Assembly (NCBI GenBank): GCA_040386775.1
Contig: JAZKEU010000017.1
Span: forward strand, 21,464 to 85,463
Origin: Bdellovibrionota bacterium
Lineage (GTDB): Bacteria; Bdellovibrionota; Bdellovibrionia; Bdellovibrionales; JAEYZS01
Reading direction: 5' to 3'
Length of the DNA stretch: 64,000 nucleotides
The notes under the pieces were generated by a model. It searched no databases, had not been told where the DNA came from, and saw nothing but the letters and a program-made list of their open reading frames with translations. Every line of letters starts with the position of its first letter. Positions within the stretch are counted from its first letter, which is position 1. This document shows, one piece after another, positions 19,563-27,859 of this stretch. Position numbers and translations under genes: made by a program.

Positions 19563-20042
19563 ATGAAAGATACGAATATTCCAATTACCCTCAGAGGCAA
19601 ACAAAAGCTTGAAGAAGAGCTCAAGCGCTTGCTTCATGAAGAGCGTCCAGCAATTATTAAAGCTATCGAGGCTGCTCGTGAAAACGGAGATCTTTCTGAG
19701 AATGCAGATTATGATGCTGCTAAAGAACGTCAAGGTTGGACAGAAGCTAGAATTTTAGAAATCCAAAGCCGAATTGCGGGCGCCGAAGTTATTGATACTG
19801 CAAAACTAAAATCAAACACTGTGATCTTCGGTGCAACTGTAGAACTTAAAGATGTTGAGGAAGATAGAGACGTAAAATATCAAATCGTTGGTCCAGAAGA
19901 GGCAGATATTCAGCAAGGTCGTTTATCCTTGATGGCGCCACTTGCAAGATCTTTGATTGGTAAAAAAGCGGGCGACGTTTGCGAAGTTAAGGCGCCAAAT
20001 TCGATCAAGGAATATGAGATTAAGAAGATTTATTTTCTGTAG
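19563..20042 (+). CDS. greA: transcription elongation factor GreA
   Basis: 159 residues. GreA enters the secondary channel of stalled RNA polymerase and stimulates transcript cleavage. The N-terminal coiled coil (about 1-75) includes the acidic tip ENGDLSENADYDAAKERQG and the C-terminal FKBP-like domain includes GPEEADI and SPLARSLIGK-like sequence (LMAPLARSLIGKKAGD). It has its own promoter and SD and is followed by a structured gap and a DUF1232 gene. Confidence 0.96.
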   Translation: MKDTNIPITLRGKQKLEEELKRLLHEERPAIIKAIEAARENGDLSENADYDAAKERQGWTEARILEIQSRIAGAEVIDTAKLKSNTVIFGATVELKDVEEDRDVKYQIVGPEEADIQQGRLSLMAPLARSLIGKKAGDVCEVKAPNSIKEYEIKKIYFL

Positions 20043-20067
20043 AGACTGTCGCCCATCGTGGTTGACG

Positions 20068-20121
20068 ATTTCTGAAACCTCAGCCTTCCTGGCTGAGCCC
20101 TACGGGTAAAGTTTCAGAAAT
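20068..20121 (+). repeat. three-way-junction-like inverted repeat ahead of the DUF1232 gene
   Basis: Nested pairing: an 11-bp perfect outer stem (20068-20078 with 20111-20121) encloses a 7-bp hairpin (20079-20085 with 20091-20097) and a small ccc-tac-ggg hairpin (20098-20106). The right arm ends immediately before the SD (ggggggga) of the gene at 20136, so in RNA it would form a structured leader. Pairing is perfect on both strands, so direction is not proven. Confidence 0.6.
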
Positions 20122-20135
20122 TTCAGGGGGGGATT

Positions 20136-20534
20136 ATGGATTCTGAAGATTTAAAAAACGATAAAAAGCTTAAAGATAAACTCTATGAGGCGGGTTCGAA
20201 GCCCGGTGCTGAAGAGAAAGTTAAAAAGCATTTCTTCCAATACTTTAAAAAAAATAAGCACACCATAGGATTTGGTCAGCAAATCGAAAAGATCTACGAC
20301 CTTCTGACTTCCGGGAAATTGAACAATAAAGACAAGGCCATCATCATTGGAGCCTTATTGTATTTCATCAACCCTTTTGACTTACTACCTGATATTACTC
20401 CGCTTTTAGGATTTATCGACGATATGGGTGTGATCGGCTTGGTTTATCGTTATTTAACTAACAGATCCTTTGACGTGACAGGTGAGCCAACGCCTGAAGA
20501 TGACACGAAAAAAGACGATAAAAAAGACTCTTAA
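20136..20534 (+). CDS. DUF1232 (YkvA-type) membrane-associated protein
   Basis: 132 residues. A charged N-terminus is followed by the DUF1232 core: AIIIGALLYFINPFDLLPDI and GFIDDMGVIGLVYRYL, where the FDLLPD and DD residues are the family signature. Two hydrophobic segments suggest inner-membrane association. The tail is Asp/Lys-rich. No biochemical function is established for this family. It may be read through from greA or from an unseen promoter; the SD is unusually G-rich. Confidence 0.85.
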   Translation: MDSEDLKNDKKLKDKLYEAGSKPGAEEKVKKHFFQYFKKNKHTIGFGQQIEKIYDLLTSGKLNNKDKAIIIGALLYFINPFDLLPDITPLLGFIDDMGVIGLVYRYLTNRSFDVTGEPTPEDDTKKDDKKDS

Positions 20535-20548
20535 TCGTATCAAAGCCT

Positions 20549-20577
20549 TTGACATAATCACGGCCTCCCATTAAAAA
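20549..20577 (+). promoter_or_regulatory. promoter of rpsD
   Basis: Perfect TTGACA at 20549-20554, 17-base spacer, TAAAAA at 20572-20577. The predicted start near 20584 gives a leader of about 150 bases. Confidence 0.6.
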
Positions 20578-20583
20578 CTTCTT

Positions 20584-20733
20584 TCGGCAATTAAATGCTA
20601 AGAAGTAGGAGAAGTTAAGCTCCGGTGTAATAAATCGGTAGGCTTTCTGGCTGCTGGCCTAAATTAACTACCAACTTTTTAACAAATTATTAGCGATCTC
20701 TATGGAGAGAACTGTAATAAAAGGATTATACGA
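20584..20733 (+). promoter_or_regulatory. structured leader of rpsD, possible S4 autoregulatory site
   Basis: The leader contains a ggag/ctcc hairpin near 20607-20623, a larger stem ggtag (20637-20641) with ctacc (20668-20672) followed by a T-run, and a tctct/agaga hairpin next to the SD. S4 represses its own mRNA in several bacteria; that this leader does so here is inference. The stem plus T-run could also attenuate. Confidence 0.4.
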
Positions 20734-21345
20734 ATGAAAAGAATTACTGCACGTTTTAAACTGCAAAGACGTTTAGGTGTTGAGCTTCCAGGACTTGGAA
20801 AACCAGGTGCATTAGCAAGAAAACCATATCCACCAGGACAACATGGTAACAAAAGAAAAAAATATTCTGACTACGCTTTACGTTTAGAAGAAAAACAAAA
20901 AGTAAGAGCGCATTACATTGTTACTGAAAAACAACTTCAAAGATTCATTGGCCAAGCGAAACAAGGTCAAAGCTCTAACTGGACTGCAAAGCTAGTAGGC
21001 ATGCTTGAAAGAAGATTAGATAATTTGGTTTTCAGATTGGGTTTTGCTCCAAGCATCCTAGCTGCGAGACAAATGTGTTCACACGGACACGTAGTGGTTA
21101 ACGGCAAGAAAGCAAGAACGGCATCCATGGTTTTAAACGAAGGTGATACCGTAACTCTTTCTACAAAAGGTTTAAACTCACAGAACTATCTTCAAGTGAA
21201 AGACAAGCCAAGATTAGAGCTTGCTGATTACTTAAGAAAAGAAGGTGATTCAGGAACTGTGATCAATACTCCAGGCCTAGAACACATTCCGTTTCCATTC
21301 GATGCTGGTCTCTTTACCGAGTACTATGCTGCGAAGTCTGTATAA
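20734..21345 (+). CDS. rpsD: 30S ribosomal protein S4
   Basis: 203 residues, full length. It binds 16S rRNA and starts assembly of the 30S body. ARFKLQRRLG at the N-terminus, PYPPGQHGNKRKKYSDYALRL, and the S4 RNA-binding domain with RLDNLVFRLGFAPS and ARQMCSHGHVVVNGK are typical. The N-terminal zinc-finger cysteines of some S4 proteins are absent (C-minus type). Unusually it is a single-gene unit, with no rpsM-rpsK-rpoA neighbours. Confidence 0.97.
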   Translation: MKRITARFKLQRRLGVELPGLGKPGALARKPYPPGQHGNKRKKYSDYALRLEEKQKVRAHYIVTEKQLQRFIGQAKQGQSSNWTAKLVGMLERRLDNLVFRLGFAPSILAARQMCSHGHVVVNGKKARTASMVLNEGDTVTLSTKGLNSQNYLQVKDKPRLELADYLRKEGDSGTVINTPGLEHIPFPFDAGLFTEYYAAKSV

Positions 21346-21390
21346 TAAAGCAAAAAATAATATTCAAAGGCCTTTTAAAGGTCTTAAACG

Positions 21391-21418
21391 AAAAAGCCGA
21401 CTTGATTGTCGGCTTTTT
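21391..21418 (+). terminator. intrinsic terminator of rpsD
   Basis: 11-bp stem (21391-21401 with 21408-21418), loop ttgatt, T-run included in the right arm. The loop doubles as a plausible -35 for pdxH. Confidence 0.92.
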
Positions 21419-21429
21419 TATTTTATACT
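21402..21429 (+). promoter_or_regulatory. promoter of pdxH embedded in the rpsD terminator
   Basis: TTGATT (21402-21407) is the terminator loop; 16 bases later comes TATACT (21424-21429). The ATG of pdxH is 6 bases after the -10, so transcription would start at or next to the A of the start codon and the mRNA would be leaderless. No SD is present. Confidence 0.5.
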
Positions 21430-21435
21430 TATCTC

Positions 21436-22044
21436 ATGAGTACTACATTCCCAGCAGATTACATTCCAAGTCCTGATCCATTTATTGAATTTGATTTATG
21501 GATGAAGAAAGCCATACAAGCTCAGGAGATTGAGCCCACAGCCATGAGCTTGGCCACTGTGACGAGAGATCAGCGACCGAGTAATCGTATCGTACTTTTC
21601 AAGGGCATATCTCAGGGCGGGCTTATGTTCTTTACCAACTATGAGAGTAACAAAGCTCAAGAACTAGAAAGTTATCCTTCGGCGGCAGTTGTTTTCCATT
21701 GGAAAAAACTAGAATTGCAACTTCGTATAGAGGGAAAAGTTCAGAAAGTCTCACGCCAAGAATCCGAAAAATACTTTGCAACTCGCGCGCGCGAAAGCCA
21801 AATTGGCGCCTGGACTTCTCAGCAGAGTCGTATTCTGCCAAGCAGAAAAGATCTTGAATTAAAAAGAAAAGAAATCGAAGCAAAGTTTGAAGGAAAAGAC
21901 GTGATATGCCCACCATTCTGGGGTGGATACAGAATCATTCCTGATCATTTTGAGTTTTGGATGAGTGAGCCAGGGAGGCTTCATAATAGATTTCTGTACA
22001 CATTTGATAAAAAAGGCTGGACACAAAATCGACTGTTTCCTTAA
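21436..22044 (+). CDS. pdxH: pyridoxamine 5'-phosphate oxidase
   Basis: 202 residues. The FMN-dependent enzyme makes pyridoxal 5'-phosphate from PNP or PMP. SLATVTRDQRPSNRIVLFKG, FTNYESNKAQEL, ARESQIGAWTSQQS and the C-terminal FEFWMSEPGRLHNRF...RLFP are the family signatures. The ATG at 21436 is chosen because an upstream in-frame codon would lie inside the rpsD terminator. There is no SD. It is followed after 9 bases by an SDR gene that does have an SD. PLP enzymes in this window include HisC and threonine deaminase. Confidence 0.94.
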   Translation: MSTTFPADYIPSPDPFIEFDLWMKKAIQAQEIEPTAMSLATVTRDQRPSNRIVLFKGISQGGLMFFTNYESNKAQELESYPSAAVVFHWKKLELQLRIEGKVQKVSRQESEKYFATRARESQIGAWTSQQSRILPSRKDLELKRKEIEAKFEGKDVICPPFWGGYRIIPDHFEFWMSEPGRLHNRFLYTFDKKGWTQNRLFP

Positions 22045-22053
22045 AGGAGCAAG

Positions 22054-22950
22054 ATGGCTACAGACCAAGAATTTAAACCTACCATACTCGTCACGGGTTG
22101 TGCTTCCGGCATAGGTTTAGCTCTGGGAAAACTTCTTTACAAAGAAACTCAATATCGCATCGTTGTAACGGCAAGAGCAAAATCTTTAGAAAAACTCAGG
22201 GCAGAATTTGTAGAAACAGATCGATTTATCATTCGTGCACTCAATGTGACGGATGATTTTCAAAGAAAAGATCTTATTCAAGAAATCAACAACAAGTGGG
22301 GCGGAGTTTGCGTTCTCATAAACAACGCTGGGATTTCTTACCGTGCGGTAATTGAGCATATGACTGAAGGAGACGAGATTAAGCAAATGGCAACGAACTA
22401 TTTGGGGCCCATGGGTTTGATTCGATTGGTTCTTCCAAATATGAGAATTCGAGGACGTGGAAAAATCATCAACGTATCATCGGTGAGTGGAATGTTGTCG
22501 ATGCCTACGATGGGATCCTATAGTGCTTCAAAGCACGCGCTTGAGGGTGCGTGTGAATCTCTCTGGTATGAGGCAAAACCTTATGGAATTGATATCTGTT
22601 TGATTCAACCAGGATTTATACACTCAAAGTCTTTCAAGAATGTTTACTATACAGAACTTTCAAAACCTGAAGCGGCGTCTGAAAGTGTTTATAAAGAGTA
22701 TTACAAGAACATGACTCCTTTTGTAGAAAGGATGATGGATCTCTCTCCAACCACAGCCAGGAAAGTGGCTACAAGAATATTAAAGACGATCAAAAGATCG
22801 AACCCGCCTTTATGGATTCCGGCCACTTGGGATGCATGGATATTCCATTATGTTAGAAAGATCATGCCGCGCAGATTGCTTCTACCATTCCTGTTCCTAT
22901 GTTTACCAAATGCTCGCCATTGGGCAAAATCCTATACGAATAAGCGATAA
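22054..22950 (+). CDS. short-chain dehydrogenase/reductase
   Basis: 298 residues of the classical SDR family: TGCASGIG nucleotide-binding motif (Thr-14 to Gly-21), NNAG, a serine in NVSSVSG and the catalytic pair YSASK (Tyr-156, Lys-160). The C-terminal extension of about 90 residues is hydrophobic near its end and ends basic, suggesting membrane association as in some lipid- or retinol-type SDRs. Substrate unknown. SD aaaggag; probably co-transcribed with pdxH. Confidence 0.85.
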   Translation: MATDQEFKPTILVTGCASGIGLALGKLLYKETQYRIVVTARAKSLEKLRAEFVETDRFIIRALNVTDDFQRKDLIQEINNKWGGVCVLINNAGISYRAVIEHMTEGDEIKQMATNYLGPMGLIRLVLPNMRIRGRGKIINVSSVSGMLSMPTMGSYSASKHALEGACESLWYEAKPYGIDICLIQPGFIHSKSFKNVYYTELSKPEAASESVYKEYYKNMTPFVERMMDLSPTTARKVATRILKTIKRSNPPLWIPATWDAWIFHYVRKIMPRRLLLPFLFLCLPNARHWAKSYTNKR

Positions 22951-23105
22951 ATAAGCTTTTCTCCTCTCAAGAGTGACAAAAAGCGCTCTACAACAATCCA
23001 AATATTACAAATAACACAGATCTAACACGCAAAATTCCAATGGTTCGGGTATAAGTTTGAAACTTAGTAAATTTGAGCAATCAAGCTCCCAAGGTAAGGA
23101 ACATT

Positions 23106-23507
23106 ATGAAAACGTTTTTAGTATTAGTTTTGTTATCAGTATCTTCTTATGCAAACGCATCGGTGGACCTTAGTTGTACAGCTGAAGGTTTTTCTTCTCA
23201 CTCAATGACTACAATGAAGCAAGAGAATGGAAATTTCACGGTAATTAAAGTTACACATAGCGGACAAAATCACAATAGAGAGACTACGAGATTATACGTT
23301 ACTAAAAAGAATCCAAATATGATTGGTGAAATAGTTTATGAAGGGGATGCTGAACAACAAGTTCAGGTTGATGTATTTGACAAATTTAAATTTGTTTTAA
23401 GAGTGCCTAAAATTATTGAAAACAAAACTGTATTGGCTTACTTAAACGATAAAAATGAAGAATTTGAGAGAATTGAATTTAGATGCGTTCGACCAGACAA
23501 TAGATAA
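23106..23507 (+). CDS. small secreted protein of unknown function
   Basis: 133 codons from the ATG at 23106 (SD aaggtaagga), which starts a signal peptide (MKTFLVLVLL..., cleavage after ANA). Frames extending further upstream lack an SD. The mature domain has two cysteines (DLSCTAE and FRCVRP) near its ends that could bridge. No recognised family. A bidirectional terminator separates it from the convergent M23 peptidase gene. Confidence 0.75.
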   Translation: MKTFLVLVLLSVSSYANASVDLSCTAEGFSSHSMTTMKQENGNFTVIKVTHSGQNHNRETTRLYVTKKNPNMIGEIVYEGDAEQQVQVDVFDKFKFVLRVPKIIENKTVLAYLNDKNEEFERIEFRCVRPDNR

Positions 23508-23540
23508 TTTTCCAAAAGTAAATTTTTTTTGAAATTCTTA

Positions 23541-23566
23541 AAAAGCGCTGATTTCAGCGCTTTTTT
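23541..23566. terminator. bidirectional intrinsic terminator
   Basis: 11-bp stem aaaagcgctga/tcagcgctttt with a 2-base centre and T-runs on both strands, between convergent genes ending at 23507 and 23565. Confidence 0.9.
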
Positions 23567-24947
23567 ATTGCTTCTCAACTTCGTTTTCTGGTTCAACTTT
23601 TTGTATAGCTTCAGCCGTTGAAATTTCTCGTCTGTCCCACTTAGGTAGAGCGCTCAATAAAATAGATGACTCCGCTTTGAATTGCTCGAGATGAACTGTA
23701 GGCACAGGATCAGCGGATGGGAATTTCTTCTTTAGAGGATCAACATATCTTCCGGCATTGTAAAATTCAAAGTGCAAGTGAGGACCTGTCGATAGACCCG
23801 TGTTACCCACATATCCAATGACTTGACCCTGTTTTACTCTTGCTCCAGAGCGAACTCCCTTAGCAAAACCATTTAAATGTTTATAGGCCGTTTGATATTG
23901 GGAGTTGTGACGAAGTTTAATGACTTTGCCCCCGCCCCCGGACCATCCTGCGGATACGATGGTGCCATCACCCACAGCACGAATTGGAGTGCCAACTGGT
24001 GCTCCATAATCCACGCCAAGATGTGGTCTGCGAGTTTTTAAAATAGGGTGAAATCTACGCATGTTAAACTTAGAAGTTATTCTGCCATAACGAATCGGGC
24101 TTTTTAAAAACATTTTTCTCAAAGAAGCACCTTCTGGAGAAAAATATCCCATCTCTTCGCCGTTTAAGCGGAACAGAGTTGCTCGATAAGGTGTTTCGCC
24201 GTTCACATACTCAGCCGCCAAGATTGCTCCCCAACCGATGGCTTCACCTTTAACAAGTTTTTGTTCAACCGTCAGTCTCCAGCGATCATTCACTCTAACT
24301 TCTCGAGAAAAATCCACTTCCCATGCAAAAATATCTGCAAGTTCAGCAATCAGGTTTGGATCCATCTTAGCTCTTTGAGCCGATTCCCAAAGGCTACTTG
24401 TCACAGTTCCTGCGTAAGTCATAATTTTTATATCTACAGGTTCGGTGATTTTTTCAGCGGTCCATGTATCATTAATATTTTTAACGACGAGAGATTCAAT
24501 TGCAGAAAATCTAAAATGAATACTGGTAAGTTCAAGAGATTCATTTTTTGGAGGTACGTGCTCTGTAATAATCTCTGAGTCGGTTTGGTCACCAGAAATA
24601 ATCTCCGCATCTGGTGCGGCATCTTTGACTTGATCATTTTTAAAATGAACTTGAAAGCGAATGCCTGGTCTCAATTGAGAAAGATTGGATACGGGTTTTG
24701 CGGCCTCAACAATTTGATGAATTGTAATCGCAGGAATATCGAGTTCTCTCAACGTAGTAAACAGCGAAGTGTTGCGTTCTAAAACATGAGGATAGGCTTC
24801 TTCCAATGGAATAACGGGAATTGTCTCTGCCTGAATTTTTTCGGGAGAAAGTAGTTGTCCACGCGGGTAAAAGAAAACCCCAAGTGTGAGAAGGGATAAA
24901 GCCATGGTGAACCAAAACAAACGATGCATATTTTTTTGTGTTTTCAT
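23565..24947 (-). CDS. M23 peptidoglycan endopeptidase (MepM/Csd3-like)
   Basis: 460 residues. An N-terminal membrane anchor or signal (about 8-28) is followed by an OapA-like inhibitory/peptidoglycan-recognition region (about 45-100), a second beta-rich domain, and the LytM domain (about 290-420) with zinc ligands in HLGVDYGAP and GPHLHFEFY. Such enzymes cut peptide cross-links of peptidoglycan in the periplasm, for growth or, in predators, for remodelling. No SD is seen; a TACAAT box lies 7 bases before the ATG, so this mRNA may also be leaderless. It is downstream of icd on the same strand. Confidence 0.9.
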   Translation of the reverse strand: MKTQKNMHRLFWFTMALSLLTLGVFFYPRGQLLSPEKIQAETIPVIPLEEAYPHVLERNTSLFTTLRELDIPAITIHQIVEAAKPVSNLSQLRPGIRFQVHFKNDQVKDAAPDAEIISGDQTDSEIITEHVPPKNESLELTSIHFRFSAIESLVVKNINDTWTAEKITEPVDIKIMTYAGTVTSSLWESAQRAKMDPNLIAELADIFAWEVDFSREVRVNDRWRLTVEQKLVKGEAIGWGAILAAEYVNGETPYRATLFRLNGEEMGYFSPEGASLRKMFLKSPIRYGRITSKFNMRRFHPILKTRRPHLGVDYGAPVGTPIRAVGDGTIVSAGWSGGGGKVIKLRHNSQYQTAYKHLNGFAKGVRSGARVKQGQVIGYVGNTGLSTGPHLHFEFYNAGRYVDPLKKKFPSADPVPTVHLEQFKAESSILLSALPKWDRREISTAEAIQKVEPENEVEKQ

Positions 24948-25016
24948 TGACTAAATTGTAAAGCGAAAGGGACTTGATTGGAAGAATATTGAGCTTTTTT
25001 GAGTTGTGATGCGTTA

Positions 25017-25047
25017 TTAGTGCTCCTCGAAGGAGCACTAATTTTTT
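25017..25047 (+). terminator. perfect hairpin with a plus-strand T-run, between icd and the M23 gene
   Basis: 11-bp perfect stem (25017-25027 with 25031-25041), 3-base loop, then six T on the plus strand only. Both neighbouring genes are on the minus strand, where the hairpin is followed by aataacgc. It may still serve icd, or it may stop antisense transcription. Confidence 0.6.
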
Positions 25048-25059
25048 GAATTTATTTTA

Positions 25060-26286
25060 TTAAATAAGAGCTTTTTTCAGATTTTGATCTAGCTTTTCTA
25101 AGAACGGTTCTGTGTTGAGATATTTATCTGCGGGAATTTTGTCTCCATAAATACAAACTGCTAAATCTTTTGTCATGAAACCAGCTTCAACTGTATCAAC
25201 ACAAACTTTTTCAAGAGTTCGCGCAAATTTTACAAGAGCTTCGTTCTTATCTAAATTTCCACGATGTTCTAATCCGCGCGTCCATGCAAAAATCGAAGCG
25301 ATGGGATTTGTAGAAGTAGGTTTACCTTGTTGGTGTTGTCGATAGTGACGAGTCACTGTTCCGTGAGCAGCTTCTGCTTCCATCGTTTTTCCATCTGGAG
25401 TCACAAGCACAGAAGTCATTAATCCGAGAGAACCAAAGCCTTGCGCTACTGTATCCGATTGCACATCACCATCGTAGTTCTTGCAAGCCCAAACAAAGTT
25501 TCCATTCCATTTCAATGCCGATGCCACCATGTCATCGATCAAGCGATGTTCATAAGTGATATCTGCCGCTTCGAATTTTGTTTTGAATTCTTTTTGGAAA
25601 ATGTCTTCGAAGATATCTTTAAATCTACCATCATATTTTTTTAAAATCGTATTTTTAGTTGAAAGATATAAAGGCCATTTTTTTGATAGGGCTTGGTTAA
25701 AGCAAGATCTTGCAAAGCCTGAAATTGATTCGTCCGTGTTATACATGGCTAATGCGATACCATCACTTTTAAAGTTGTAAACTTCATGAGAAATTGTTTC
25801 GCCGCCATTTTCTGGTTGAAAAGTGATAGTGAGTTTACCTTTGCCCTTAGTTACGAAATCTGTTGCGCGGTATTGATCACCAAAAGCATGACGACCAATG
25901 CAAATTGGCGCAGTCCAGTTCGGAACTAATCTAGGAACATTCTTACAGATGATGGGTTCACGGAAAACTGTACCATCAAGAATGTTTCTGATCGTACCGT
26001 TTGGTGATTTCCACATTTGCTTTAAGTTGAATTCTTTTACGCGTGCTTCATCCGGAGTGATTGTCGCGCATTTGATACCCACGTTGTATTTTTTGATGGC
26101 TTCTGCCGCGTCTACAGTTACTTTATCGCCAGTAGCATCACGATTTTCCATGCCGAGATCATAATATTTAATTTCAATATCAAGATATGGAAGGATTAAT
26201 TTTTCTTTGATGAATTTCCAGATAATTCTAGTCATTTCATCGCCGTCGAGTTCAACAACGGGATTCGTAACTTTGATTTTAGTCAT
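25060..26286 (-). CDS. icd: NADP-dependent isocitrate dehydrogenase (homodimeric, eukaryote-like class)
   Basis: 408 residues. It oxidatively decarboxylates isocitrate to 2-oxoglutarate, the substrate of the SucAB-Lpd complex encoded here. The sequence matches the IDH1/IDH2-like class rather than E. coli Icd: [30 protein letters not shown] (substrate serine), [11 protein letters not shown] and [17 protein letters not shown] (NADP specificity loop). SD aaagga precedes the ATG. This class occurs in many bacteria, so it is not by itself a sign of recent transfer. Confidence 0.96.
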   Translation of the reverse strand: MTKIKVTNPVVELDGDEMTRIIWKFIKEKLILPYLDIEIKYYDLGMENRDATGDKVTVDAAEAIKKYNVGIKCATITPDEARVKEFNLKQMWKSPNGTIRNILDGTVFREPIICKNVPRLVPNWTAPICIGRHAFGDQYRATDFVTKGKGKLTITFQPENGGETISHEVYNFKSDGIALAMYNTDESISGFARSCFNQALSKKWPLYLSTKNTILKKYDGRFKDIFEDIFQKEFKTKFEAADITYEHRLIDDMVASALKWNGNFVWACKNYDGDVQSDTVAQGFGSLGLMTSVLVTPDGKTMEAEAAHGTVTRHYRQHQQGKPTSTNPIASIFAWTRGLEHRGNLDKNEALVKFARTLEKVCVDTVEAGFMTKDLAVCIYGDKIPADKYLNTEPFLEKLDQNLKKALI

Positions 26287-26364
26287 GATGGGTCCTTTGG
26301 TGTTATGTAATTAGATTGCAAATCATAAAATGAACAAAGGATTATGACAAACGAAAATTGTATC

Positions 26365-27231
26365 CTACACCAATTGTCTAACTGCTTTTGCAAGTTCTCG
26401 CATGGATTTTGTTTCTTCATAGCCTCGGCGATGAATCAAGAAAACATCTCTGAAAACACGCTTTATGTTGGTAGGTTGGGGAATTTCCTCTAAATGCAAA
26501 TGAGATGCTGAATTTTTATTTACTTCTTGTGCAATAAACTCAGGCAAGAAGCACACAGCTGCCCCGCGCTGCGATAATTGAATAGCTGTTTCCATCATTT
26601 CAACTCGATATTGAATAGTTCTTTCGAAAAGATGCTCCGGCCACCCATCAAGTCCTTGCATTCCTGAGGGCATTCCTTCCAGAGGAGCAATGGGCGTAAT
26701 GAACGGTAATTTTTTAACAGAGGTCTCTTTCCAAGAACCTTTAAGTCCAAATATTCCCATACGTATTTTTCCTACTTTTAGAAACTCAATACCAGCTCTA
26801 GGAATGGGGATGTAAGTTATTCCAACGTCACTGTGTCCATCAGCAATTAAAGATTCCATTTGGCCCGGTATTGCCTCGCGTATTTCAACATTGTGATTAT
26901 GAAAATATTTTGAAACGACATCGGCTAAAAAATAAGTCGTAAAAACTTCGAAGCTTACAATCTTGAGCGTGTTTTTTAAAGGTTCTCTGGTTTCCATCAA
27001 AGCTTCAATGGCCTTTAAAGTTTCAGGTACTCTTTCATAGAAGCGTCGCCCTCTTTCAGTCAGTTCTAAACCTCGCCCTTTTGGAAGAAATAACTTATAT
27101 CCAACTTCCTTTTCAAGAACGGCCATGGATTTAGAAAGGCCTCCACCAGAAATACCTAATATTTCGCTCGCCTTAAGAAGGCCGCCGGCTTCAACGATGG
27201 TTTTAAATTGGGTCAGTCTCAGTGTTTCCAT
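26365..27231 (-). CDS. LysR-family transcriptional regulator
   Basis: 288 residues. The N-terminal winged helix (1-62; LRLTQFKTIVEAGGLLKASEILGISGGGLSKSM is the DNA-reading region, with GGG replacing the usual SQPA-type residues) is followed by a periplasmic-binding-like effector domain (about 88-285). The effector is unknown. It is transcribed away from a small secreted protein gene at 27320, the usual geometry for a LysR regulator and its target. The 88-base gap holds an ATTTC-N7-GAAAT inverted repeat. Confidence 0.88.
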   Translation of the reverse strand: METLRLTQFKTIVEAGGLLKASEILGISGGGLSKSMAVLEKEVGYKLFLPKGRGLELTERGRRFYERVPETLKAIEALMETREPLKNTLKIVSFEVFTTYFLADVVSKYFHNHNVEIREAIPGQMESLIADGHSDVGITYIPIPRAGIEFLKVGKIRMGIFGLKGSWKETSVKKLPFITPIAPLEGMPSGMQGLDGWPEHLFERTIQYRVEMMETAIQLSQRGAAVCFLPEFIAQEVNKNSASHLHLEEIPQPTNIKRVFRDVFLIHRRGYEETKSMRELAKAVRQLV

Positions 27232-27253
27232 ATTAGAAATATTCTTTTACATC

Positions 27254-27270
27254 ATTTCCATAGAAGAAAT
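27254..27270. promoter_or_regulatory. candidate LysR operator
   Basis: Inverted repeat ATTTC-N7-GAAAT in the divergent gap between the LysR gene and the small secreted gene; an adjacent palindromic AGAAATATTCT lies at about 27235-27245. The spacing is near the T-N11-A pattern of LysR sites. Inference only. Confidence 0.35.
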
Positions 27271-27319
27271 CAATAATTTGGATATATTTTATTTTAACAA
27301 AACCACTAAGGGGGAAAAA

Positions 27320-27565
27320 ATGAATCTAAAAATATTAATTGTAGGACTGCTACTGGCATCAAGTTCGTATGCCCAACAAAATGATCATCGAGCCATTTAC
27401 ATGGCCCTGAATGTGGAAGAGATAAACACCTCTGAGATTCCATTCGATGGCGTTGTCAAAACAGAGAAGTCTGTTGGAGGATTAACGTGTTATAGAACTC
27501 AAGCCGTAGCGCCAACCAACAAAGCTAGATATGCATGTGCTTTCGATAAAATCAGTTTGATGTAA
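27320..27565 (+). CDS. small secreted protein of unknown function
   Basis: 81 codons from the ATG at 27320, which follows an SD aaggggga and starts a signal peptide (MNLKILIVGL..., cleavage after SYAQ). The mature part is about 62 residues with two cysteines (LTCYR and YACAF), probably a disulfide. It is divergent from a LysR gene and likely its target. A tRNA gene lies 16 bases beyond its stop on the opposite strand. Function unknown. Confidence 0.7.
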   Translation: MNLKILIVGLLLASSSYAQQNDHRAIYMALNVEEINTSEIPFDGVVKTEKSVGGLTCYRTQAVAPTNKARYACAFDKISLM

Positions 27566-27580
27566 AAAGAGACTGACAAA

Positions 27581-27667
27581 TGGTGGCCTCGGTCAGACTC
27601 GAACTGACACGTACTTGCGTACACAGGATTTTGAGTCCAGCGCGTCTACCAATTCCACCACGAGGCC
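27581..27667 (-). tRNA. tRNA-Leu (anticodon CAA)
   Basis: Read on the minus strand: 7-bp acceptor GGCCTCG/CGAGGCC, D-loop with GGTAGACGC typical of class II tRNA-Leu, anticodon loop CTCAAAA (CAA, reads UUG), a long variable arm (tgtacgcaagtacg), T-arm GTCAG-TTCGAGT-CTGAC, and an encoded CCA end. The anticodon stem has one T-T mismatch (CTGGA/TCCTG). 87 bases. Confidence 0.95.
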
Positions 27668-27729
27668 ACGAATAGATGAGTCTCTATTGATAATAGAAGC
27701 TCTTTTTTGATTCAAGCTTAAAACGAAAT

Positions 27730-27858
27730 TTAGTTATAGTTTTGGACGTATTCTGCCGTTTTTTGAGGCTTTCTAAGAACTCTTTTGCTGGAACTAAGAT
27801 TTTTGTGCGCAACCGCATAATATTCGGTCTGAGCTCTCTTGATTTTGCGGCTACACAT
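27730..27858 (-). CDS. possible 42-residue basic protein
   Basis: An ATG frame begins one base after the stop of the gene at 27860 (TAG-A-ATG), suggesting coupled translation. The product is Lys/Arg-rich with no hydrophobic segment (starts MCSRKIKRAQ). There is no SD and no family is recognised, so it could be a chance frame. The spacing is the main argument. Confidence 0.3.
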   Translation of the reverse strand: MCSRKIKRAQTEYYAVAHKNLSSSKRVLRKPQKTAEYVQNYN

Positions 27859-27859
27859 T

